Below, piece after piece: positions 39,941-46,482 of a DNA stretch of 46,482 bases; position 1 is the stretch's first letter, and each line of letters begins with the position of its first letter. The DNA lies in the NCBI GenBank assembly GCA_041653495.1, contig JBAZFF010000003.1:1-46482 (forward strand), read 5' to 3'. Below the pieces are notes generated by a model. The model saw only the letters and a list, made by a program, of their open reading frames with translations. It was not told the DNA's origin and did not search any database. The position numbers and the translations under genes were made by a program. This DNA comes from JBAZFF01 sp041653495. Its GTDB lineage: Bacteria > Patescibacteriota > Minisyncoccia > Minisyncoccales > RBG-13-42-11.

Positions 39941-40026
39941 AGATCCTTACAATTTTTCTTTTCGTTCTTATTGTTTTTGCGTTAGTCTGGACATCGAAGT
40001 TTTCTTTTGTCCCGGCGATTCCGTAA
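39937..40026 (+). CDS. 29-residue membrane microprotein
   Basis: ATG 39937 overlaps the previous stop (ATGA) and follows TAGGAGA at 6 nt. The product is a single membrane helix (ILTIFLFVLIVFALVW). Function unknown. Confidence 0.45.
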   Translation: MKILTIFLFVLIVFALVWTSKFSFVPAIP

Positions 40027-40051
40027 TCGACTTATTGAAAGGATAGAAGCA

Positions 40052-40450
40052 ATGGGCGTAGGCATGCCAGCAGCTTTATGGCTTGATGAGTTTGGATCAC
40101 AAGTGTGGAACGCATTTGGCCAGCCCTGTTATCTGGTGGGGTCGGCGTTAACACATAAAACTTATCGTGATGTTGACGTCCGACTTCTCCTTGATGACGG
40201 AGAATGGGAAAAGCAAGGATTTGGAGATCCGAGAAGAATTCATAGTAATGGTAAGTGGGTTTCTCTTTGTCTTGCTTATTCGGCGTTGGGAAAGCAGATG
40301 ACTGGCCTGAATATTGATTTTCAGATTCAGAAGGCGAGCGACGCTAATAAAGTCTATGCCGATACAAAATTATTTCCGAGATCATGCTTGGGAATGGTTT
40401 CTTTGAGAATGCCAAGGTGTTGTCATAGCAATGCAGGCGAGGAGGAATAG
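40052..40450 (+). CDS. Nucleotidyltransferase-like protein
   Basis: This 132-residue protein (ATG 40052 behind AAAGGA; TTG 40007 is an alternative) shows the pol-beta nucleotidyltransferase start: CYLVGSALTHKTYRDVDVRLLL, with the GS helix and the D-x-D metal pair. Later, LNIDFQIQ supplies the third acidic position. Such proteins occur in many phages; substrate unknown. Confidence 0.68.
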   Translation: MGVGMPAALWLDEFGSQVWNAFGQPCYLVGSALTHKTYRDVDVRLLLDDGEWEKQGFGDPRRIHSNGKWVSLCLAYSALGKQMTGLNIDFQIQKASDANKVYADTKLFPRSCLGMVSLRMPRCCHSNAGEEE

Positions 40451-40452
40451 AA

Positions 40453-40932
40453 ATGTTGCTCAGAGATAAAGTGAAAGCAATGCCAGGAAGTAAGTATATG
40501 CAAACAAAAGACGCTGGAGAGTTAGAGAAGATCGACTTCCAGCATATCCCTATCATAATCGAGCAACCAGTCGGTAGCATCAGAGAAGGAACAAAGCCAG
40601 ACGGAACGCATTGGCAGACGAAGTTCCTTTATCCTTATGGCTATATTGAAGGAACGCAAGGAGCCGACAGCGACGGGATAGACGTGTTCATTGGCCCGAA
40701 TGCAGAAGCGGATAAAGTCTTCACGATAAAGCAGGTGCAAGGCAATCGATTTGACGAAGACAAAGTCATGCTCGGCTTTGATACGGAAGAAGCGGCGAGA
40801 GATGCTTATCTCGCTCATTACAACACCCAGGAGCATCTTGGCATAATCATAATCGAGCCTGTCGAGGAGTTCCGAGAGAAGATGAATTATTATGTCTTTC
40901 TTGGGGAGAATCAGAAAGAAAGGCCGTCGTAA
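40453..40932 (+). CDS. Pyrophosphatase-like phage domain protein
   Basis: This 159-residue protein follows the pattern IDFQHIPIIIEQPVGSIREGT, then FLYPYGYIEGTQGADSDGIDVFIGP and DEDKVMLGF. This domain is common next to or inside phage head proteins and is sometimes annotated as inorganic-pyrophosphatase-like. Its position just before the portal gene fits a morphogenesis or polyvalent role. Confidence 0.65.
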   Translation: MLLRDKVKAMPGSKYMQTKDAGELEKIDFQHIPIIIEQPVGSIREGTKPDGTHWQTKFLYPYGYIEGTQGADSDGIDVFIGPNAEADKVFTIKQVQGNRFDEDKVMLGFDTEEAARDAYLAHYNTQEHLGIIIIEPVEEFREKMNYYVFLGENQKERPS

Positions 40933-41093
40933 TGGAAGAAAATATGATAGCTCTTGACTGGGTCGATTGGCTAACGATTGTTTTATCCATATTGTCCATT
41001 TTGCATGTCATCAGCCTGCATCTTTTCAAGAATTATAAAAAGATAGAGATGCAAAGGCCTCCAAGAATATTAAAATATATGTTTTTAGATTGA
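40932..41093 (+). CDS. Small membrane protein (53 aa)
   Basis: ATG 40932 overlaps the previous stop. One membrane helix (LTIVLSILSILHVISLHLF) is followed by a basic tail. It is too short to classify; a holin-like or virion-associated membrane peptide is possible. Confidence 0.5.
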   Translation: MEENMIALDWVDWLTIVLSILSILHVISLHLFKNYKKIEMQRPPRILKYMFLD

Positions 41094-41097
41094 CGAT

Positions 41098-41151
41098 TCC
41101 CCGTTATTATTGTCAATAAGAATAACTCCTGACACTAAAAAATAATGGGGA
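41098..41151 (+). promoter_or_regulatory. Hairpin that covers the portal gene ribosome binding site
   Basis: CCCCGTTATT (41099-41108) pairs with AATAATGGGG (41141-41150; one G-U), flanked by T-A, with a 32-nt loop. The GGGG of the 3' arm is the only candidate ribosome binding site for the ATG at 41159, so folding would block initiation. Confidence 0.5.
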
Positions 41152-41158
41152 TTTGTCA

Positions 41159-44100
41159 ATGGCGAATCATAGAAAGAAAAAAGCGGCAGTAATCAAACCT
41201 ACCGGCAAGAACATCGTAACGGCTCAAGCGACCTCAGATAGTTTCGTCAATCTCGTTGCAAAACTCGGCATCCAGGCAGACAATCAAAGTTCCAATTCCT
41301 ATTACGCGCTCGGACCTTTCCTTAGCAGAGACAGATTGCAGCTTGAAGCAGCCTACAGGAGCAGTTGGCTTGTTGGTGCGGCTGTTGATAGTATTGCTGA
41401 GGACATGACGCGAGCGGGTGTGACCTTTCACACTCAGATGGATCCTGGCAGTGTCCAAAAGATGAATGTTGCTTTGAGCACATTTGGAATTTGGAGCAAC
41501 ATATGCAGTGGAATCAAGTGGGCAAGACTTTACGGCGGAGCGGTTGCAATTATCCTGGTTGATGGCGCCGATTATACAAAGCCTTTGAACATTGAAGCAA
41601 TTGGAAAAGATAAGTTCAAAGGCTTGGTCGTGATGGACAGATGGATGGTCCAGCCAAGCTTTGGCGAGCTTATTACCGATATTTGTCAAGATATCGGCAA
41701 GCCAAAGTTCTACGAAGTCCTTCCTGGCGTTTCCACTTTTCCTGCAATGAAAATTCACTACACGAGGGTTATGAGATTTGACGGGATTGAATTGCCGTAC
41801 TATCAGAAGCTGTTCGAGAATCTCTGGGGCTTGTCTGTGGTAGAAAGAATCTATGACAGGCTTCTTGCGTTTGATAGCTCTACCACTGGTGCGGCGCAGT
41901 TGTTATATAGAGCCCATTTGAGAGTCGTGCAGATAGACGGTCTGAGAGAAGCTCTTGCCGCAGGAGGCAAAACAGAAGCGGCAGTGTTGAAGATGTTCCA
42001 GTATATTCGTCAACTCCAGTCAATGGAAGGAATCACCTTATTGGATGGGAAAGATCAGTTCACTACTCACCAATACACCTTTGGCGGGGTCAGTGATATT
42101 CTCATCCAGTTTGGCCAGCAGATATCTGGAGCAACAGGAATCCCGTTGGTGAGATTGTTCGGACAAAGTCCCGCAGGATTATCTTCAACAGGGGAAAGCG
42201 ACCTTAGGAACTATTACGACAATATCAATCGACTCCAGGAGAATCAATTAAGGCCAGAGCTTGATAAGCTCTTTGCTATTATTGCTCGCTCCAAAGGTTT
42301 GAAAATGCCTTCGGACTTAGAGTTCCTATTCAATCCTCTCTGGCAGTTGAGCGATACAGAAAAATCAACCATTGCAGCAAACGATTCAGGTACAATATCG
42401 GGAGCGGAGTCGACGGGTCTTATCAAGAAGTCAACAGCCCTGAAAGAATTACGACAACTCAGTCGCGTTACCGGAAGGTTTACAAACATCACTGACGAAG
42501 ATATCGAAGACGCAGAGAATGAGCCGCCTCCTGCTATGCCTGGAATGGAAGGACAACAACCTCCTTCCCCGCCCAATAAACCAGAAGAAGGGGATCCAAA
42601 TGCGAGTCTTGGCGCGGATGATCCTAAATTGACAGAAAGCAAAGAGCAAGCGAAGGTAGAGAAAAATCCTGAAGGCAAATCTATTGACAAGCGAAGTAGG
42701 GTCCGCGATGTTTTCAAGAAGTTTCTTGATATTCGCAGAAGGGTCTGGGATGCCTTCAAAGAAGAGGAACATCCAAGAGAAGAGACAGGGAAATTTACAT
42801 CCAAGGGTGGTGGGGTTGGAAAGAAACAAGAAGAATCCGAATCGAAACCAAAAGGTTCCAAACAGCCACAGACAGATGACGAAAAGAATCTTTATTCCCA
42901 TATAAAGCAGGTTTCAGATTTTTATCAAAAGAATACAGGAGGAGCCGGAGGCAAAAGAGTTTACGACAATACATATGATCTTGTATCAAAAGAAGGCAAG
43001 TTCTTTAAGCCTGCCCCGCTTCCGAAAGATGTTAAGAAGGGCAAGATGAAGGGGTGCTACCGGAATGCGGCACTGCTTGCGATGGAAAATGATAACTATA
43101 CCTATTGCGAAGGCATTGCTTATTCCAAGGCCATTAACGGCTTTCCTTTTAATCACGCCTTTTGCATTGATAAAGAGGGCAATGTGGTCGATCCGACATG
43201 GAAAGACGGAACCGCTTATTTTGGTGTTCCTTTTAGCACGGATTTCCTGAGAAAGACCATTGTTGAAACAGGAATATGGGGCTTGATTCCCGACTATCCT
43301 TCGGAGAAATATAATCCTTTTGAAGCTGGTTTTCCAAAAGGAGCGATTGTTGATGAGGATGAGGAAGACGATGAAGGGACAAAAGATAGTAATTCGTTGA
43401 GCAAAGAAGAGCTTGAGAAGATAAAAGATCCAGAATTCGACGAAGAACATTATCATCATGTGACTGATGATTTTAAGGAATCCGAGCATCCTCGCGGTCA
43501 GCCTGAGAATGCTGGTCAGTTCACAAGTAAGGGTGGCGGAACGATTTCAAGCAAGAAAGAATCAAAGCCAGCCAAAGGTATGACTCCTCTGAAAGAAGGA
43601 AAAGCTCCAGTGCATATTGCAAAGCTCAAGATCCCGCCAGCCTGGACAGACATAACTTATAATCCTGATCCTAAAGCTGAACTGCTTGTAAAGGGCAAAG
43701 ACGCTGCCGGCAGAACACAATATGTCTACAGCGAAAAGCATTGGGCAAAAGCAGCATCAAAGAAGTTTGGTCGCATAGAAGAGTTAAACAAGAAGTTCGA
43801 CTCGATCATGAAAGAGAACGACAAAGCCTTGAAGCAAAAGAAGGAAGAGGCATTGGTTCTCAGTCTCATTATGCAGACCGGCATTCGTCCAGGTAGCTCC
43901 GATGAAATCAAAGGCAAAGTAAAAGCTTACGGGGCGACAACGCTTGAAGGTCAGCATGTAGAAGCAACGGCAGAAGAGGTCTTTTTGCACTTTATCGGCA
44001 AGAAGGGTGTTGAAAACAAGATCCCGATAGAGGATAAGACGACAGCGAAGATTCTTGTTGAACGGGCAAAGAAGGCAGGTAAGAATGGAAAGCTTTTTGA

Positions 44101-44365
44101 TACCGACGGAGGTTCACTGTTGAAATACACCGCGTCTCTTGATGGCGGCAAGTTTAAGACAAAAGATTTCAGAACATTGCTTGGAACAAAAACAGCCAAG
44201 CAGCTTATTGACGGAATGGAAGCGCCAAAGAATGAAAAGGAATACAAAAAACAGGTGAAGAGCGTAGCCAAGCAAGTTGCCGAAAGATTGGGGAACACCC
44301 CGTCAGTCGCACTTAAATCCTATATCTCGCCTGTTGTGTTTTCTGCATGGAGGATTAGCGAATGA
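41159..44365 (+). CDS. Portal protein fused to a Cys/His domain and a type IB topoisomerase
   Basis: 1068 residues in three parts. (1) ~1-440: a DUF1073-type portal (AAYRSSWLVGAAVDSIAEDM, RLYGGAVAIILVDGADY, VRLFGQSPAGLSSTGESDLRNYYD). (2) ~540-775, between two copies of an HPR..(T)G(K/Q)F-TSKGGG linker (H538, H777): a domain with GCYRNAALLA, NHAFCIDKEG and VVDPTW, like a Cys-His-Asp enzyme (papain- or transglutaminase-like). (3) ~825-1068: a complete poxvirus-type topoisomerase IB, with IPPAWTDI, TGIRPGS (Arg), FIGKKG (Lys), KDFRTLLGT (Arg) and SYISP with Tyr1055. The single frame has no stop or intein boundary between the parts. Proteolytic maturation is possible. ATG 41159 is preferred over TTG 41153. 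Confidence 0.87.
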   Translation: MANHRKKKAAVIKPTGKNIVTAQATSDSFVNLVAKLGIQADNQSSNSYYALGPFLSRDRLQLEAAYRSSWLVGAAVDSIAEDMTRAGVTFHTQMDPGSVQKMNVALSTFGIWSNICSGIKWARLYGGAVAIILVDGADYTKPLNIEAIGKDKFKGLVVMDRWMVQPSFGELITDICQDIGKPKFYEVLPGVSTFPAMKIHYTRVMRFDGIELPYYQKLFENLWGLSVVERIYDRLLAFDSSTTGAAQLLYRAHLRVVQIDGLREALAAGGKTEAAVLKMFQYIRQLQSMEGITLLDGKDQFTTHQYTFGGVSDILIQFGQQISGATGIPLVRLFGQSPAGLSSTGESDLRNYYDNINRLQENQLRPELDKLFAIIARSKGLKMPSDLEFLFNPLWQLSDTEKSTIAANDSGTISGAESTGLIKKSTALKELRQLSRVTGRFTNITDEDIEDAENEPPPAMPGMEGQQPPSPPNKPEEGDPNASLGADDPKLTESKEQAKVEKNPEGKSIDKRSRVRDVFKKFLDIRRRVWDAFKEEEHPREETGKFTSKGGGVGKKQEESESKPKGSKQPQTDDEKNLYSHIKQVSDFYQKNTGGAGGKRVYDNTYDLVSKEGKFFKPAPLPKDVKKGKMKGCYRNAALLAMENDNYTYCEGIAYSKAINGFPFNHAFCIDKEGNVVDPTWKDGTAYFGVPFSTDFLRKTIVETGIWGLIPDYPSEKYNPFEAGFPKGAIVDEDEEDDEGTKDSNSLSKEELEKIKDPEFDEEHYHHVTDDFKESEHPRGQPENAGQFTSKGGGTISSKKESKPAKGMTPLKEGKAPVHIAKLKIPPAWTDITYNPDPKAELLVKGKDAAGRTQYVYSEKHWAKAASKKFGRIEELNKKFDSIMKENDKALKQKKEEALVLSLIMQTGIRPGSSDEIKGKVKAYGATTLEGQHVEATAEEVFLHFIGKKGVENKIPIEDKTTAKILVERAKKAGKNGKLFDTDGGSLLKYTASLDGGKFKTKDFRTLLGTKTAKQLIDGMEAPKNEKEYKKQVKSVAKQVAERLGNTPSVALKSYISPVVFSAWRISE

Positions 44366-44556
44366 GTGATTACATAGAAGATCTGCCACAAGCAAACTTT
44401 GGCGAAGTGTCAGGAGAGCCGATAGACTGGCGCACAGATTCGGTCGAAGAGGACGACACAGACGAGGACCTTCCCGCAAGCGAGGAGATTATTACAATGC
44501 TCGGTTTCGATCCCGATAAAGAAGACTGGGATGAAGAGGAAGGAGGTTCAGAATGA
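44362..44556 (+). CDS. Small acidic protein
   Basis: This 64-residue protein is highly acidic (VEEDDTDEDLPASEE and EDWDEEEGGSE), coupled by ATGA to the portal fusion gene and to the next gene. An acidic scaffold- or chaperone-like role is only a guess. Confidence 0.6.
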   Translation: MSDYIEDLPQANFGEVSGEPIDWRTDSVEEDDTDEDLPASEEIITMLGFDPDKEDWDEEEGGSE

Positions 44557-45244
44557 AGAAAATACTATTCGTGTTTTTGTTTGTCTTGCTGTTCTGCTCT
44601 TTTTGCTATGGGGCAGAGTCTTATAACAATTATAACCCTACTGCCGACAAGATTCTACAGCCTGATGGGAGTATAGTAAGCATTATCAGTGGAACAACTG
44701 TTGCCCCTGCGAATGCAACAAGAGCAAATCAATATTTGACCATGCCTTTGAGTGCTGCAAAGTATCTCATGCCTGACGGTTCCATTGTGAATGGAGTTCC
44801 GATAACAACGACAATCACAGGGACAGCAACAGAGAACTATTGTGTAAAGGTCAATGCTTCGGGCGGTCTTGTTTATGGCAGTTGTGTTGCCACCCCGCCT
44901 CCGAAACCGTCGCTGGCGTGACTGAATACTGCACTGATGCTGAAGCCGTTGCCGGAACAGCGACTAATTGCGCTATGACTCCCGCGAATACGGCAGCGGC
45001 GGAAGCGCCAGTGGTTTCGATCTCTACAGGGCAAGTGATTCTCTATTTTGCAGGGGGTACGATTACGATTCTCTTTATGGTTGTCGGGTTCTTTTTTACC
45101 CGTACACTGAGACAGATAGACGGCAACCAGGGAAGAACTACACAGATACAGGATCGGCTCTTCGAAAAACTCGATACGCTATGTGAGGACTTTTACACTC
45201 TGAAGGGCGAACATAAGGCCCGGATTGATAATTATAAGTGCTGA
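44553..45244 (+). CDS. Secreted/membrane virion-type protein with an apparent -1 frameshift
   Basis: The first frame (44553-44921) has a signal peptide (ILFVFLFVLLFCSFCYG) and beta-rich sequence with two YLMPDG/ILQPDG repeats, ending abruptly in PPPKPSLA. The -1 frame continues naturally from the C4 run at 44893-44896: ASETVAGVTEYCTDAEAVAGT, then a membrane helix (VILYFAGGTITILFMVVGFFF) and a coiled-coil tail to 45242-45244. Joined, it is 230 residues reading VATPASETVAGVTEY at the seam, like tail-fibre-type sequence. Programmed slippage or a deletion are both possible. Confidence 0.55.
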
Positions 45245-45411
45245 TGCAGTGGATTTACGTATGGCCCTGGTGCCTGCTCCGTGACTTGCCTTGCGATGGG
45301 TGCCGGGAGGGTGAATGTTGGGAGAGGTTGGAACGGGAAGGTGTAAAAAATGAAGAACGAGAAATGTCAGGAATTAATACAACTGAAAAAACGCGAGAGC
45401 GTAGAAAATAG
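45244..45411 (+). CDS. Small Cys-containing protein (55 aa)
   Basis: ATG 45244 overlaps the previous stop (TGATG). The product begins MQWIYVWPWCLLRDLPCDGC and has a charged tail; CDGC and GECW could bind metal. No family recognised. Confidence 0.45.
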   Translation: MQWIYVWPWCLLRDLPCDGCREGECWERLEREGVKNEEREMSGINTTEKTRERRK

Positions 45412-45440
45412 GCAGGCAGGCCAGAAAGAGAGGCAGAGAG

Positions 45441-45704
45441 ATGATATTAGGAATCAAGACGGATGACGGAAACGTAATGATCGATGGGTTCAACAGGTTG
45501 GAGCGGCGTGCAGGGACAGGTAAGCAAAGTTTTATGGCTGGTGGATGGCTGGATTACAGGCCAAAACAGAAGGCCGATCCGCAGGCATCAGAAAACGGAA
45601 TCGAGATAGAACTTTTCAGGGACGATGTTTTTGTGATGGGGATATTCAGTTATCAGCCGGTGTTCGTCATGAACGACCGAGGGGAAACGGTAGAACGCAT
45701 TTAA
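45441..45704 (+). CDS. Hypothetical protein
   Basis: This 87-residue protein starts MILGIKTDDGNVMIDGFNRLE after a weak AGAGAG site. It is a mixed beta-rich sequence. Unknown family. Confidence 0.5.
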   Translation: MILGIKTDDGNVMIDGFNRLERRAGTGKQSFMAGGWLDYRPKQKADPQASENGIEIELFRDDVFVMGIFSYQPVFVMNDRGETVERI

Positions 45705-45844
45705 CTTGGAAGAGGATAAAGAAGATTAAACACGGATTTGCTAAAGACTTCTTCGGGCGCTTTGGTAACGCAGTATGTATTTGCGGCAAGTCATTTATGC
45801 TTCACAGTCAATTACAAAAACATATTATAGAAGAGGAGGAGAAA

Positions 45845-45943
45845 ATGTCTTACGAACTTAAAATGGATTGCCCAAGTTGTACTAAAAAGGGGGCGGAAAT
45901 ACTGGTTGGCAATTTGCCCTTAACAACTTTCTTAGAAAGCTGA
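45845..45943 (+). CDS. Small zinc-ribbon protein, start uncertain
   Basis: ATG 45845 has a strong AGAGGAGGAGAAA site and encodes 32 residues with CPSC. The same frame is open upstream to 45545 and includes a C2H2-finger-like stretch CICGKSFMLHSQLQKH at ~45778-45825, but there is no good start codon for it downstream of the preceding gene. A longer protein using a non-standard start cannot be excluded. Confidence 0.45.
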   Translation: MSYELKMDCPSCTKKGAEILVGNLPLTTFLES

Positions 45944-45969
45944 GAGGATTAGGATAAGGTGGAGATTAG

Positions 45970-46482
45970 ATGTATACGTTAACCTCAACTATAGACGCGA
46001 AGTCAAAAGCGCCTTTGATAATCAAACGAAGCAAGCCGGATTCTCCATTTCAAAAGAGCAAGAGAATCCAGCTTGACTACGAACGAGCATTAAGAAGCCT
46101 TTCAAGAGAAGTCAACAAGCTGATAAGAGGCTATGACCCCAAAGATGTTATCTCAGCAGAAGCTCTTAAAAGGGCGCTTAACAAATATAGTGAGATTATA
46201 AGCCCATGGGCATTGACTGTTGTGAACAAAGTTCTAAGAGAAGTCGACAAACAGGATATCAATGCCTGGAAGACCCATAGTCAGCGAATGAGCATCGCTA
46301 TGAGAAGGGAAATTCTGAATGCCCCAACTGGCGAAGCTTTCCAAAAACTTATGAAAGAGAACGTAGATTTAATCACGTCTATCCCAAGAGAGGCCGCAGA
46401 GCGAGTGCATAATCTTGTCATTGAAAATCTCGCCACAAGCAAAAGAGCGACAGAGATAACAGAAGAGATTCTCAAGACGAAT
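45970..46482 (+). CDS. Mu F-like head morphogenesis protein, 3'-truncated by window edge
   Basis: The frame from ATG 45970 is open to the end of the window (171 codons seen). It is basic and helical, with DYERALRSLSREVNKLIRGYDPKD and VDLITSIPREAAERVHNLVIENLATSKRATEIT, a pattern typical of the N-terminal part of Mu gpF/SPP1 gp7 minor head proteins, which follow the portal in many phages. The conserved C-terminal part lies outside the window. Confidence 0.72.
   Translation, partial: MYTLTSTIDAKSKAPLIIKRSKPDSPFQKSKRIQLDYERALRSLSREVNKLIRGYDPKDVISAEALKRALNKYSEIISPWALTVVNKVLREVDKQDINAWKTHSQRMSIAMRREILNAPTGEAFQKLMKENVDLITSIPREAAERVHNLVIENLATSKRATEITEEILKTN

Noticed and set aside
1..46482. CRISPR arrays, insertion sequences and attachment sites
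   Set aside because: No regularly spaced repeats, transposase genes or integrase with duplicated tRNA end were seen.

Overview
This window is part of the genome of a tailed double-stranded DNA phage. The evidence is a terminase small and large subunit, a portal protein, the start of a Mu F-like head protein, and a large phage-encoded replication and recombination set. All supported genes lie on the + strand. They are packed tightly, often with ATGA or TGATG stop/start overlaps, and most have clear AGGAGG-type ribosome binding sites, so the host is a bacterium. I see no integrase or repressor, and nothing identifies the host. The window starts inside one gene and ends inside another.

Layout. 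1-4860: end of an unknown gene, DnaB-like helicase, QueD, QueE, two unknown proteins, FolE. 4840-9500: a divergent tunnel-fold (QueD-like) protein, a radical SAM protein interrupted by an intein, a GT-B glycosyltransferase, a DpdA-type DNA guanine transglycosylase and a small unknown protein. 9486-15951: sliding clamp, a DNA polymerase III alpha subunit fused to a family-4 uracil-DNA glycosylase domain (itself split by a second intein), and a clamp loader. 16015-25104: recombination block with a UvsY-like candidate, SSB, RecA, flap endonuclease, DnaQ-like exonuclease, Holliday-junction-resolvase-like nuclease, a Rad50 split into two genes around Mre11, and zinc/HTH proteins. 25033-26055: an almost gene-free RNA island with a promoter, a 15-residue leader ORF, an intrinsic terminator and two large tRNA-like RNAs. 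26056-36700: many small accessory genes, including an HD-like protein, a lytic transglycosylase, RtcB, a HAD phosphatase, a DUF5664 protein, a tRNA-Pro, ThyX and a DUF488 protein. 37038 to the end: packaging and head genes, including a 1068-residue protein that fuses a portal to a Cys/His domain and a complete type IB topoisomerase.

How the parts fit. FolE, QueD and QueE would make 7-carboxy-7-deazaguanine (CDG) from GTP. No QueC is seen, so the base offered to DpdA is probably CDG or something made from it. The Cys-less tunnel-fold protein, the radical SAM protein and the glycosyltransferase lie exactly between FolE and DpdA and are the best candidates for extra, possibly new, modification steps.

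Cross-cutting signals. (1) Six copies of one 21-bp promoter-like motif (TTGATTAAA, then an 8-nt spacing, then TATAAT). (2) A short basic motif, L-[N/K/R/Q]-R-R, near the ends of at least nine replication, recombination and packaging proteins. (3) Two HNH inteins, both inside iron-sulfur enzymes. (4) Three places where a one-base shift would restore a longer or better-fitting gene.
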